64,000 nucleotides of DNA from Acinetobacter kanungonis (GTDB taxonomy: Bacteria; Pseudomonadota; Gammaproteobacteria; Pseudomonadales; Moraxellaceae): assembly GCF_009939195.1 (NCBI RefSeq), contig NZ_JAACKC010000004.1:450541-514540 (forward strand), written 5' to 3'. The notes under the pieces are model-generated. The model searched no databases and was not told the DNA's origin. It was given only the letters and a program-made list of their open reading frames with translations. Of the stretch, positions 26,408-37,751 are shown piece after piece. The position numbers and the translations under genes were made by a program. The stretch's first letter is position 1. Every line of letters starts with the position of its first letter.

Positions 26408-27541
26408 TTACTTCGAACGCAAGTCGATTTTGGCTTCCATGGACAGTCCAACACGCAGAGGGTGTTGCGCCAATTCTTTGGGATCTAAAGCAATACGGAC
26501 TGGCAAACGCTGAACCACTTTAATCCAGTTTCCTGTGGCATTCTGTGCTGGAATCAAGGCAAAGGCTGAACCTGTACCGCCAGAAAACCCTTGTACCGTT
26601 CCGTGAAACTCCACTGCATCGCCATACAGGTCGGAAACCAAACTCACCTTTTGCCCTGCACGGACTTTTTCTAGCTGACTTTCCTTAAAGTTGGCATCGA
26701 CATACAGTTGTGAAACTGGCACCACCATCATCATTACTGTTCCAGGTGCAACCCGCTGCCCCACCTGAATGTTACGGCGTGCCACAACACCATCCAGCGG
26801 TGCTTTAATCTGGGTACGTTCTAAATCCAGCAAGGCTTGTTTTAATTTGGTTTCCGCAATCAACACATCAGGAGTCGAGTTTTCATCACTATCAAGAATC
26901 AAGGCATCATTTGCCGCCAAGGTGCTTTGTGCTGCTTTCTGACTCGATTTTGCCTGCGCCAAAGCCGCTTTAGAAACCGAGAGGCTTGCCTGTGCATTGG
27001 CTACCGCAATTTCAGCCGAACTTAATTCTTCTTTGGAGATTGCACCCGTGGCACTGAGCTGCTGACGACGCAGCAATTCTTTTTCCGCTTTGCCTAAATC
27101 GACTTGTGCTTTTTGCACCTGTGCTTCGGCACTATGAATGCCATCATCACTGACAAAAACTTGTGAATTTAAGGCGTTGCTGTTGGCACGGGTCTGCTTG
27201 TATTGGCGTTTGGCTTTGGTCAGTTCTGCCTGAGCTGCGGCAACCGCAATTTTGGCATCACGATCATCAATTTGAACCAGTACATCGCCTTGTTTCACTT
27301 GTTGGGTATCTTTGACCAAGACTTGCTGTACCTGCCCATTCACCATCGAAGTAATCGAGGCTGTTTCAGCGCCTACATAGGCATTATCCGTACTGACCGA
27401 ATGATTTAAAAAGAATGCCCAAATGGAATAACCCACAGCAACAATAGCCAGTATTGCACCAAAAATAGCAAAAGACTTTTTACGCTTGGCTTGCATATTC
27501 GCAGCATTGGATTGTGGTGGAGTAGTTGGAGCTTCTGTCAT
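26408..27541 (-). CDS. emrA: EmrA-type membrane fusion protein
   Basis: Periplasmic adaptor of 377 residues. It has a cytoplasmic N-tail, one transmembrane helix (about 24-44, FAIFGAILAIVAVGYSIWAFF), a lipoyl half-motif (VNGQVQQVLVKDTQQVKQGDVLVQID), a long alpha-helical hairpin and a second lipoyl half (IKAPLDGVVARRNIQVGQRV). The start at 27541 has AAGGA 8 nt upstream; the in-frame extension to 27586 is not needed. It is first in the emrAB operon. The 275-base upstream gap carries no regulator gene. Confidence 0.88.
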   Translation of the reverse strand: MTEAPTTPPQSNAANMQAKRKKSFAIFGAILAIVAVGYSIWAFFLNHSVSTDNAYVGAETASITSMVNGQVQQVLVKDTQQVKQGDVLVQIDDRDAKIAVAAAQAELTKAKRQYKQTRANSNALNSQVFVSDDGIHSAEAQVQKAQVDLGKAEKELLRRQQLSATGAISKEELSSAEIAVANAQASLSVSKAALAQAKSSQKAAQSTLAANDALILDSDENSTPDVLIAETKLKQALLDLERTQIKAPLDGVVARRNIQVGQRVAPGTVMMMVVPVSQLYVDANFKESQLEKVRAGQKVSLVSDLYGDAVEFHGTVQGFSGGTGSAFALIPAQNATGNWIKVVQRLPVRIALDPKELAQHPLRVGLSMEAKIDLRSK

Positions 27542-27816
27542 CGTTTTTTCCTTCAGCCAGACAGACTTGGTCACCACAAAATCCACAACTCAAACAGTTT
27601 TTTTGCTTATTTTTAAAAACTGAAGATTCGTGTCGATGAGAAAGTCATTTCTTTAATATAAATTTGGCTAGGAATTTTAAATAAAAAACTCATCATTTGA
27701 GAAATGATTTTTTAGACTGGTCGGTTTATTAATTGATTCAAGCTGCCATTATCTAGGCAACTCAAATCTTGTCTTGGGAGAAAGGTTCAAACAAAATAAT
27801 TTACTTTTCAACTACT

Positions 27817-29436
<1,620 letters not shown>

Positions 29437-29452
29437 ATCACATAGAATCCTT

Positions 29453-30571
29453 ATGAATATCGTCATTATTGGTGCGGGCATTAGTGGTCTATTGTCAGCT
29501 TTAGAACTGGCTGAACAAGGCTGTCAGGTCAGTATTTATAACCAGACTTATGCAGGTCAAGCCTCTTGGGCTGGTGGCGGTATTCTTTCCCCGATGTATC
29601 CGTGGCGCTATCCACGTGCCGTCAATCATTTGGCACAGCACGGCAAAGCCCTGTATCAGACTTGGAATGAAAAATTACAGCCTGTCACAGGCATTGATTT
29701 TCAGATTCATGAAACAGGCATGCTGATTTTAGATGAGGCAGATTTTGAAGTTGGTTTAAATTATAAAACCCAGTTTCAAGAACCAATGCAGCATTGCGAA
29801 TATTTGCAACGTGAACAATTAGAGCAGGTCAATCCACATCTTGCCGAGCAATTTCAGCATGCGATTTATTTCCCTGAAATTGCCAATGTGCGTAATCCTC
29901 GCCTGTTGCAGTCGATTCGCCATTATTTAGAACAGCATCCGAAGGTGCAATTTTTCGATCAAACCCCGATTCAGAAATTTCATCTTCAAAACGATAAAGT
30001 GCAATATGTCGAAACTGAAGCTGGACAAAAAGTCTATGCCGATCAATTTGTGCTGACCACAGGTGCATGGTCGGGTTTATGCTCACAACAACTGGGTTTA
30101 ACGCTTCCCATTCGTCCAGTCCAAGGGCAAATGGCATTGATTAAAGCCCCTGCTCATTGGTTACCGACCATGTGTATGAATCGGGTGATGTATTTAATTC
30201 CACGCATGGATGGACATATTGTTTGTGGTTCCAGCATGCAAGAGTGTGGGTTCAATGCCGAAACGTCTGAGCAGATTCAGCAGACCATTTTAGACGCTGC
30301 TTATGAAATGGTGCCTGAACTCGCTCAGTTCCCTGTGGTGCAGCAATGGGCAGGTTTACGCCCAAGCTCTCCTGAAGGGATTCCTTATATTGGACAACTG
30401 CCGCATCTCGACAATGTCTGGCTCAATCTCGGTCATTTTAGAAATGGCTTATGTATGGGACCTGCATCGGCACAATTGTTACGTCAACTGATATTGAAGC
30501 AAGCGACTACGCTCGATGTGACAGCGTATAACCCAGCTCAATTGCTCAAGCCTGAAATACTCGCGGGATAA
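29453..30571 (+). CDS. thiO: ThiO-like glycine/D-amino-acid oxidase
   Basis: FAD-dependent oxidase of the DAO family, 372 residues. It has an N-terminal VIIGAGISGLLSALELA Rossmann motif, QASWAGGGILSPMYPWRYP typical of the ThiO subgroup, and a C-terminal GLRPSSPEGIPYIGQLP and LNLGHFRNGLCMGPASA. ThiO makes the imine of glycine for the thiazole part of thiamine. No other thi gene is adjacent, so the exact substrate is inferred from similarity. It follows hemB closely, suggesting co-transcription. Confidence 0.8.
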   Translation: MNIVIIGAGISGLLSALELAEQGCQVSIYNQTYAGQASWAGGGILSPMYPWRYPRAVNHLAQHGKALYQTWNEKLQPVTGIDFQIHETGMLILDEADFEVGLNYKTQFQEPMQHCEYLQREQLEQVNPHLAEQFQHAIYFPEIANVRNPRLLQSIRHYLEQHPKVQFFDQTPIQKFHLQNDKVQYVETEAGQKVYADQFVLTTGAWSGLCSQQLGLTLPIRPVQGQMALIKAPAHWLPTMCMNRVMYLIPRMDGHIVCGSSMQECGFNAETSEQIQQTILDAAYEMVPELAQFPVVQQWAGLRPSSPEGIPYIGQLPHLDNVWLNLGHFRNGLCMGPASAQLLRQLILKQATTLDVTAYNPAQLLKPEILAG

Positions 30572-30588
30572 ATACCTTGCGCATCCCA

Positions 30589-31485
30589 TTACGCCAGATC
30601 ATTTAAGGCTTCCTTCAAGGTCGGAAACTTAAACTCAAAGCCTGCCTGCTGTAAGGCTTGCGGCTGCACAAACTGACCATTTAAAATCAGTTGTGACTGC
30701 TCCCCCAAAAGAGTCTTAAACACCCAAGCTGGCATATTGAGTATCGGATGTCGATTCAAACATTGAGCCGCAACATAGGCAAATTGGCATTGGGTTAGCT
30801 TTTCAGGTGCCACCACATTAAATACCTGCTGTTCGGTGTCATTCGTCAGAATGAACTCCATTGCACGGAGTACATCCTGAATGTGCACCCAAACCACAGG
30901 CTGCCGACCATGACCAATGCGACGCACTAAATTCCATTTAATTGGAAACAACATCTGCGGCAAGATGCCACCACCGCGTCCAAAGACCACACCAAGGCGC
31001 ATAATTTTGGTGTGCTGTATCGCATCTGCACGGGCAGCCTGTTCCCATTCTTGACAGAGCTGCGACATAAAAATTGCTTGTCCGTGGGAGTCTTCTGTAC
31101 AGACTTGCTGCCATTGCTCAGCAGAATCAATTCCGTAATACCCCACAGCCGACCCCGACAAGATACATTTTGGGAAAATTTGTCGACGTTGTAAAAATTG
31201 ATAAAGAGCTTGAGTCGTTCTGACGCGACTTTGAATCAGTTTTTGTTTGCGCTGCGCAGTCCATCGCCCCTGCGCAATACTTTCACCTGCCAGATTAATC
31301 ACATAATCAATGGATTGCAGTTGGAGTTCGTCAAATTGCTGAATCCAGCTCAAATCAGGATGGGTTCGCGGTTGTGGTTTCCGAGAAACCCCGATCACCT
31401 GATAGTCTCGCTCCAGTAAATAAGGCAGCAAATGGGAACCAATAAATCCAGAAGCTCCCGTAATCAACACCACAGGCTTGTACAT
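30589..31485 (-). CDS. TIGR01777-type SDR epimerase (YfcH-like)
   Basis: NAD(P)-binding protein of 298 residues of the extended SDR class. LITGASGFIGSHLLPYLLERDYQVIGVSR is the N-terminal Rossmann motif. VINLAGESIAQGRWTAQRKQKLIQSRV and SGSAVGYYG are hallmarks of the YfcH/TIGR01777 group. No physiological substrate is established. It converges on thiO with an 18-base gap. Confidence 0.85.
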   Translation of the reverse strand: MYKPVVLITGASGFIGSHLLPYLLERDYQVIGVSRKPQPRTHPDLSWIQQFDELQLQSIDYVINLAGESIAQGRWTAQRKQKLIQSRVRTTQALYQFLQRRQIFPKCILSGSAVGYYGIDSAEQWQQVCTEDSHGQAIFMSQLCQEWEQAARADAIQHTKIMRLGVVFGRGGGILPQMLFPIKWNLVRRIGHGRQPVVWVHIQDVLRAMEFILTNDTEQQVFNVVAPEKLTQCQFAYVAAQCLNRHPILNMPAWVFKTLLGEQSQLILNGQFVQPQALQQAGFEFKFPTLKEALNDLA

Positions 31486-31552
31486 AAAACAATCTCTTGG
31501 CTAGATTATTTATCTATAAATGAGATAGACCAGAAATACAAGCCTTCATGCA

Positions 31553-31999
31553 TTAACCAAACATTTTGCTGGCCATGCGCTGTGCCTGAGCCCCGTAAAA
31601 CCAATAGGTGAGCAAATAAAGCGGGATGGCGATTAACAAAAACATAATCAACACCACTGCCATAAATTGCGGGTTTTGCAGATAGAGCAGCAGGTCTTGC
31701 CAAATCGTCGGATTGCTACGTGAGAAGAAATAAATTCCACCCAATAGCCCCAGCAAATTGTAGCCCCAGAAGATCAGGCTAAACCCTAAAGTAAACCGTT
31801 TACGCTCGGTCTGTGTCGGTGCGCGTTTCTGCTGTTTCAGAAATTTAAACAGCACCCAAATCATTGCCACCAAATACGGGACTGCGGTGAGTATACCTCC
31901 CATCCCGCGCGGCATCAGGGCTGCCAATACGCCACAAATACATGTGAACAAAAAGCACAGCACAAAAAACCAGATGAAATATCGATGGAGTGGTATCAT
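31553..31999 (-). CDS. Small membrane protein, ABZJ_00895-like
   Basis: A 148-residue protein with four predicted transmembrane helices (about 7-28, 38-53, 70-92 and 112-134) and a basic linker (KQQKRAPTQTERKRF). I recognise it as an Acinetobacter conserved membrane family known by the name ABZJ_00895. No function is known. It stands alone between the epimerase gene and a structured intergenic region. Confidence 0.6.
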   Translation of the reverse strand: MIPLHRYFIWFFVLCFLFTCICGVLAALMPRGMGGILTAVPYLVAMIWVLFKFLKQQKRAPTQTERKRFTLGFSLIFWGYNLLGLLGGIYFFSRSNPTIWQDLLLYLQNPQFMAVVLIMFLLIAIPLYLLTYWFYGAQAQRMASKMFG

Positions 32000-32097
32000 G
32001 AATGCAGCTCAATCAGGGCAAAATTCTATTATAAAAAAAATTTCGCTTTTTTTTAATTTTCTTGTCAACCAATTCAAACTCACTGGCGTTATTAAGA

Positions 32098-32279
32098 GTA
32101 CAAGGTTCGAAAACCGTTAATTTGTACCGGCATCCACAATATTTTCGGCGACCTTCGACCAAAAGCAACAAGATTGGCGTGAACGTCAAACTTTTAAAAC
32201 AGCAGCTTAAAAGTTTGAGAGTTCCACCGTTTTTTGACCGACGATTTCATCATCACTCGAATCGTCGGTCTTTATTTTT
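32098..32279 (+). ncRNA. Candidate structured small RNA or leader
   Basis: Hairpin 1 is at 32098-32127 (GTACAA/TTGTAC outer stem, GGTT-CGAA-AACC inner stem). Hairpin 2 is at 32186-32218 (12-bp stem, 9-base loop). A strong intrinsic terminator lies at 32236-32279 (11-bp stem GACCGACGATT, then TTTATTTTT). The VOC gene starts 29 bases after the T-run. No protein frame of good quality covers it. No clear -35/-10 pair was found. Confidence 0.5.
32236..32279 (+). terminator. Intrinsic terminator upstream of VOC gene
   Basis: A perfect 11-bp stem with a 13-base loop is followed by TTTATTTTT. It sits before, not after, a protein gene, so it ends a short upstream transcript or acts as an attenuator. 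Confidence 0.8.
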
Positions 32280-32307
32280 CAGAACAATAAAAATAGGAAT
32301 AAGCACA

Positions 32308-32685
32308 ATGCAGCCACTGGTTTACTTTGAAATTCAATCTTCCAACACTGAACGCGATGTGCAATTTTACCAAGCGGTATTTGGCTGGCAGTTTAGCAAG
32401 GTAGATGGACTCCCGATTGAGTATTATCAAATTGAAACCGCCAACCTGCATGGTGGTTTATTAAAACGACCTGTTGACGTTCCACCGACTCATTGCGGTA
32501 CCAATGCCTTTACCTGCTCCATTCAAGTGGAAAACTTTGATGCAACGGCTGCAAAAATCTTGGCACTGGGTGGACAGGAAGCCATGCCCAAATTTGCCAT
32601 TCCGAATAAATGCTGGCAAGGCTATTTCATTGATCCTGATCACAATACTTTTGGTTTGGTTCAGCTCGATCCCCATGCAGCCTAA
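32308..32685 (+). CDS. VOC-family protein (glyoxalase-like)
   Basis: A 125-residue protein with one vicinal-oxygen-chelate domain: VYFEIQSSNTERDVQFYQAVFGWQF at the N-terminus and GYFIDPDHNTFGLVQ at the C-terminus. Such proteins bind a metal and may act as dioxygenase, glyoxalase or resistance protein; the activity is not clear here. The start at 32308 has AGGA about 10 nt upstream. A longer in-frame reading from 32062 would run through the hairpin region and is unlikely. Confidence 0.8.
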   Translation: MQPLVYFEIQSSNTERDVQFYQAVFGWQFSKVDGLPIEYYQIETANLHGGLLKRPVDVPPTHCGTNAFTCSIQVENFDATAAKILALGGQEAMPKFAIPNKCWQGYFIDPDHNTFGLVQLDPHAA

Positions 32686-32791
32686 GGACTGGTGCTCTTG
32701 CGACTTTAGCTGTCGCCTTCAACATCTCCAGCGTATTTAACTAGGGAAAATATGCTAAGTTATACACGGCATTCTTATTCCTAGAGATCAC

Positions 32792-34045
32792 ATGACTGTA
32801 CGCTTTTTTCATACTTCCGACTGGCATTTGGGACAGTTTTTTTATAATCATTCCCGCCAGTATGAACATGAACAGTTTTTAGCATGGTTGATCGAAAAAA
32901 TTAAGCAGAAACAACCGCATGCCTTACTGATTGCAGGTGATATTTTCGATGTCATCAATCCTGCATCCAGTGCGCAGAAGCAATTGTATCAATTCTTGGC
33001 TGATGCACATGCCGTCGCGCCACACATGCAAACCCTTATGATTGCTGGTAACCATGACTCGGGCTATCGCATTGAACAGGTGGAACCCTTACTGTCCAAA
33101 TACAATGCCAAAGCCGTCGGAGTCATTCATAAAAATGCCGAAGGTCAACTTGATCTCAATCGCCTACTGATCCCAATTTATGATACGCAACAGCAAATTG
33201 TGGCGTGGTGCTTAAGTCTGCCATTTTTACGCCCTGCCGAAATCACAGGCATCAATGAACAGACCAGTGACAGCAAAGATGCGATTGCACATTTACACCA
33301 GCAATTGATTGCCGAAGCCAAACGACGTAAAAGCGATGATCAAGCCCTCATTTTAATGTCACATGCACATATGCAAGGCGCGGAAACGTCCGACTCGGAA
33401 CGCCCAATTATTATTGGCAATGAAGAAGCGCTTTCGACCGCACTGTTTGATGAGGTGATTGACTATGTGGCTTTAGGGCATTTGCATAAACCACAAAAAG
33501 TTGGGCAAGAACATATCCGATATAGTGGTTCGCCAATTCCGCTGTCCTTTAGTGAAGAGAATTATAAACATCAAGTTTTAGAGATTTGTATTAACCCAAA
33601 TTTAGAAAGCTCTGATCGCCTGCAAATGCAGGTGTTAGCCATTCCGCGCAGTGTTGCTCTGCATCGTATTCGTGGTGAAATGCATGAGGTTTTACAACAA
33701 CTGCAAGGCTTAGCTACGGGCGAAATCGAAAGTATTGATCAACGCGAATATGTCGATATTGAATACTATAGCCTGACCCCGCCACCCCCTAATTTACGCC
33801 AGCAATTTGAACAGGCCTTGCCTGAAAATCGCTACCGTTTGGTTCGTATCTCACGCCAATATTTAGCATCGGAACAAAATGCTTCAAATGCGTACACCCT
33901 ACAACTTGAACCACCAACACCCGTACAATTGTTCCAAAATGTATGGGAAAAACAAGGCTATGCCGCTGATGATGAGGTCCTGAAAGACTTTATGAGTCTG
34001 GTGAATGAAGCACAAAAATCTTTAGAAGAAGAACCCAACTGTTAA
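32792..34045 (+). CDS. sbcD: Exonuclease subunit SbcD
   Basis: Nuclease subunit of the SbcCD complex, which cuts DNA hairpins and processes double-strand ends with Mn2+. The protein is 417 residues. Phosphoesterase motifs are in order: HTSDWHLGQFF, LIAGDIFD, IAGNHDSGYR, LMSHAHMQG and ALGHLHKPQ. It is followed after 9 bases by sbcC, so the two are co-translated in one operon. Confidence 0.95.
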   Translation: MTVRFFHTSDWHLGQFFYNHSRQYEHEQFLAWLIEKIKQKQPHALLIAGDIFDVINPASSAQKQLYQFLADAHAVAPHMQTLMIAGNHDSGYRIEQVEPLLSKYNAKAVGVIHKNAEGQLDLNRLLIPIYDTQQQIVAWCLSLPFLRPAEITGINEQTSDSKDAIAHLHQQLIAEAKRRKSDDQALILMSHAHMQGAETSDSERPIIIGNEEALSTALFDEVIDYVALGHLHKPQKVGQEHIRYSGSPIPLSFSEENYKHQVLEICINPNLESSDRLQMQVLAIPRSVALHRIRGEMHEVLQQLQGLATGEIESIDQREYVDIEYYSLTPPPPNLRQQFEQALPENRYRLVRISRQYLASEQNASNAYTLQLEPPTPVQLFQNVWEKQGYAADDEVLKDFMSLVNEAQKSLEEEPNC

Positions 34046-34054
34046 AGGCTTGCC

Positions 34055-37000
34055 ATGAAAATTTTATCGATTCGAATTAAAAATCTGGCATCACTAGCGG
34101 GTGAACATCTGATAGATTTTGATGCTGAACCCTTAGCCAGTGCAGGCTTAATTGCCATTGTCGGCAAAACTGGGGCGGGTAAATCGACCATTCTGGATGC
34201 CATGTGCTTGGCACTGTTTAATAAAATCCCACGTCTCAAAGACAGCGATGGCAAACTCCTCGACAGCGATGGTTCGGAATTACTGACCAACTCCCCGCTG
34301 ACCGTGTTACGTCGCGGTACGGGTCATGGCTTTGCCGAATTATGTTTTATTGCACAAGATCAAAAACGTTATCTGGCACGTTGGGAAGTCAAACGCGCAC
34401 GTGAAAGTGCTTCGGGCAAACTGCAAAATGTACAACGTTATTTAAAATGTTTAACCGATGATGTGGTGATTGCGGATAAGAGCAAAGCCGTTGATGAAAA
34501 TATTAAATCCATTACCCAATTGTCCTTTGAACAGTTCACCCGTGCCGTGTTACTGGCGCAATCCGAAGTCACAGCTTTTCTAAAAGCCCGTGACAATGAA
34601 CGTGGCGAATTATTAGAATACCTGACCAACTCCAGTATTTTCGGCAAAATTGGACAGTTGGCTTTTGAAAAGACCAAATCGATTGCCACACAACGTAAAG
34701 AACTGGAAAATGTTTTAGACCATATCGAACTGCTCTCTGAAGAAGAACTGGCAGAACTGAGTAGCCAGCTCAAAACGGTACAACAACAGGTTCAACAATA
34801 CGAACAAGAAAAAATTCAATTCACTCAACAGCAGCAATGGTTTCAGCAACTGCATAAATTCGAGCAGGATATTGAACTTAAACAGCAACAGCATCAGGTA
34901 CAACAACAAGCGCATGCTGCTTTAGCAGCAGATCGCCAGCATCTGACCCAGCTTGAGACTTTTTCTGCCATACGCCCCGTGGTATTTCAGCAACAACAAA
35001 TACTCAATACCCTGCAACAACTTGCACCACAAATTCAGCAACAACAGCAGCACTTCACTGTGCTATCCACTCAATTTGAGCAAGAGAAAACGCAGTTTCT
35101 TCAAGCCGAAACTGCATTGCAGCAATTACAAAATTTCGAGCTGCAACATCAGCAAGAACTGGCTGAAGTACGTAAATATGTGCAAGAACGGGACTACATT
35201 GCCGAAGAATATAAGAAAACCAAAAGCCGTTTGCTGCAATTAGATGCACAGCAGCAACCTCTGCTCGAACAGCAACAGCAGTTAGCTCAACAGTTGCAAC
35301 AGTTGGCTGCCCAGCAGCAATCCTATACGGCACAACTACACAACAGCCATCACTTTACGCCCTTAGATAAAGGCTTAAACGCACATCTGCAGCAATTGCA
35401 GCAGTTTATTCAGCACTATCAAAAAGTCGAAAATACGTTGGGTAATCTGCAACAAGCACAGCTACAGCTTGATCAAGACCAAGCTCAACTGCAAAAATTA
35501 GTGGCGCAATTTGGGACAACTGCTCAAATTGAAACTAAACGAGAACAGCATCAGAAAAATAAAGAACTACAGCTCACTCAACTGAATCATCTGGATGCCA
35601 TTCAACAAAAATTACAACAATGGTTTGCGTTAAAGAGCGAAGTGCTGAGTCTGCATGACAAGTTAAATGCGATTCAACAGCAACATCAGCAATCTCAACA
35701 ATACGTTCAACAGGCTGAAACAGAGTTCCAGTCTGCAAAAACGGAACGTGAAAAGTTGCAGGCTTTCTTGCAGCAACAACGCCTGCTACATGCCGAGAAT
35801 ATTGAACATTTACGTGCTGAATTAAAATCAGGCGAAGCCTGCCTCGTCTGCGGCAGTACAGAACACCCTTATCGTGATGACGAGAAATTGGTGTCGAAGG
35901 CGTTGTATGAATTGCAGCAACAGCAAGAACAGCAAGCCCTGCAACAGGAACAGCACTGTCTGCAACTTTGGCAAACAGCTCAACAACAATTGACCCAGCT
36001 AAGTACTGAGCAAACACAATTGCAACAGGCGTTGCAGCAGTCAGAGACAAAAGCTGAACTCCAACGGAATGAAATACAGCAAAATTCAACCCAATCTGGA
36101 CCTGCTTTAGATTTAGACCAGACGCAATCGCACATCTCGGCAACTCTCCAAGAATTCATTGCAAAAACCACACAACTCAAACAGCAAACGGAACTTGATT
36201 TACAACAGCTGAATCAAGCACATAAAGATCAACTGAGCTTGACCCAAACTGTGCAACAGATTTCCCATCAACTAGAATCTGTGCAACAGTGGCAACAGCA
36301 CATCCAGCAGGTTGTGGACTGTCTATCGACACATGAAAAAGCAATGTGGCTGGAGCAGCCTCTTTCCATTGCGCAACAGTGCATGCAACTTTTACAGCAA
36401 CGTGCACAACAGCTTGAGCATGTTGAATTCTTGGTCAAACAACAGGAGCATTCAACCCAACAGCTGCAAGTACTGAAAAGCAATCTCGACAATCTTCAGT
36501 CGCAACATCAAGAACTCTCGCAACAACTTCAGGACGTGGAAGCCAAAGGCAAACACAATACTGAAGCAGCCCATCAATTGATCGTACAGATGGCAGGTTC
36601 AACCGAACTGAAAGCCACTGAATGGCTGCATCAGCATGATCAACAGCGTCAACTGTTACAGCAACAATATCAGCGACTTAAACAAAGTTTTGAACAGGTA
36701 CGTCAAAATTTTGAACAACACAGAAATGCGCTGGAACAACTGCATGCACAACAGCAACAGCAGCAGCAAGCCCTTGATCAGGTCAAAACCGACATCACAA
36801 CATGGTTAAATCAACACTCTGATTTCACCACGTCACAGCTAACCGAACTGCTTGCGATTTCTTCAACACAGGAACAACAGTTGCGTTCAAGCTTGCAACA
36901 GGCAGATCGTCTGTTGAATGAAGCAACTTATGCACTGAGCACTTTACAAAATCAATTACAGCAACACCTGTTACAGCAACCTCAAATCACGCATGAACAA

Positions 37001-37651
37001 CTGCTGCAATTACTTGCTGCCAATACTGAACAATTGCAACAACAGGCTGAACAGCGCGATCAATTGAAATTAAAACTGGAATTGCATCAGCAAAATTTAG
37101 CGAAACTACAACAATTCGCGACTCAAATTCAGCAAATTCAGCAGCAAGAACATCGTTGGGCAAAAATTTCAGGTTTAATGGGCGATGCCACAGGCAAAAA
37201 ATTCCGCGACTTGGCACAGCAATACCATTTGGATATTTTAATTGAGTATGCCAACCAGCAATTGGCGCAGCTCTCGCAGCGCTATACTTTAAAACGTCTG
37301 GATAACTCACTCAGTTTGGCAATTGTTGACCATGATATGGATGGAGAAACCCGTTCAGTCGCCTCGCTTTCAGGTGGAGAATCTTTCCTGACGGCTCTGG
37401 CACTTTCTCTCGCGATTGCCAATATGGCTTCGGGTTCCATGAAAATTGAATCACTCTTTATTGATGAAGGTTTTGGAACCTTAGATGCTTCTTCCTTACA
37501 TATGGTGATGAATGCGTTCGATCAATTACAAAATCAAGGTCGCAAAGTGGTGCTGATTTCCCATATCCAAGAAATGCATGAACGGATTCCAGTCCAGATT
37601 CAGGTGCAACCGATTGGTTCAGGTTCGAGCCAAATTAAAATTGTGTCTTAA
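34055..37651 (+). CDS. sbcC: Exonuclease subunit SbcC
   Basis: ATPase subunit of SbcCD, an SMC/Rad50-like protein of 1198 residues. Walker A (GKTGAGKST) is near residue 37. Two long coiled coils, extremely rich in Gln, flank the zinc hook CLVCG near residue 600. The C-terminal ATPase half has the signature SLSGGESFLTALALSLA and Walker B SLFIDEGFGTLD. Gln runs such as QQQQQQQ reflect repeated CAA/CAG codons and make the central region low-complexity. Confidence 0.95.
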   Translation: MKILSIRIKNLASLAGEHLIDFDAEPLASAGLIAIVGKTGAGKSTILDAMCLALFNKIPRLKDSDGKLLDSDGSELLTNSPLTVLRRGTGHGFAELCFIAQDQKRYLARWEVKRARESASGKLQNVQRYLKCLTDDVVIADKSKAVDENIKSITQLSFEQFTRAVLLAQSEVTAFLKARDNERGELLEYLTNSSIFGKIGQLAFEKTKSIATQRKELENVLDHIELLSEEELAELSSQLKTVQQQVQQYEQEKIQFTQQQQWFQQLHKFEQDIELKQQQHQVQQQAHAALAADRQHLTQLETFSAIRPVVFQQQQILNTLQQLAPQIQQQQQHFTVLSTQFEQEKTQFLQAETALQQLQNFELQHQQELAEVRKYVQERDYIAEEYKKTKSRLLQLDAQQQPLLEQQQQLAQQLQQLAAQQQSYTAQLHNSHHFTPLDKGLNAHLQQLQQFIQHYQKVENTLGNLQQAQLQLDQDQAQLQKLVAQFGTTAQIETKREQHQKNKELQLTQLNHLDAIQQKLQQWFALKSEVLSLHDKLNAIQQQHQQSQQYVQQAETEFQSAKTEREKLQAFLQQQRLLHAENIEHLRAELKSGEACLVCGSTEHPYRDDEKLVSKALYELQQQQEQQALQQEQHCLQLWQTAQQQLTQLSTEQTQLQQALQQSETKAELQRNEIQQNSTQSGPALDLDQTQSHISATLQEFIAKTTQLKQQTELDLQQLNQAHKDQLSLTQTVQQISHQLESVQQWQQHIQQVVDCLSTHEKAMWLEQPLSIAQQCMQLLQQRAQQLEHVEFLVKQQEHSTQQLQVLKSNLDNLQSQHQELSQQLQDVEAKGKHNTEAAHQLIVQMAGSTELKATEWLHQHDQQRQLLQQQYQRLKQSFEQVRQNFEQHRNALEQLHAQQQQQQQALDQVKTDITTWLNQHSDFTTSQLTELLAISSTQEQQLRSSLQQADRLLNEATYALSTLQNQLQQHLLQQPQITHEQLLQLLAANTEQLQQQAEQRDQLKLKLELHQQNLAKLQQFATQIQQIQQQEHRWAKISGLMGDATGKKFRDLAQQYHLDILIEYANQQLAQLSQRYTLKRLDNSLSLAIVDHDMDGETRSVASLSGGESFLTALALSLAIANMASGSMKIESLFIDEGFGTLDASSLHMVMNAFDQLQNQGRKVVLISHIQEMHERIPVQIQVQPIGSGSSQIKIVS

Positions 37652-37696
37652 GTCTCCTTGATCATAATCTGTCATTACTTCGCACATTTACGCAAT

Positions 37697-37727
37697 AAAA
37701 AAGGCTTCTGAATAGAAGCCTTTTTTT
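37697..37727. terminator. Bidirectional terminator between sbcC and fur
   Basis: The stem AAGGCTTC/GAAGCCTT is flanked by an A-run and a T7 run. It serves both convergent genes. Confidence 0.85.
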
Positions 37728-37751
37728 GATGTACAACATCATCAAGTTACA

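Noticed and set aside
32062..32307. N-terminal extension of the VOC protein
   Set aside because: The extension passes through hairpins and a terminator, and the ATG at 32308 has a good site and family-like start.
34778..37130. Long reverse-strand frames inside sbcC
   Set aside because: They arise from Gln-codon-rich sequence read on the other strand; none has family-like sequence.
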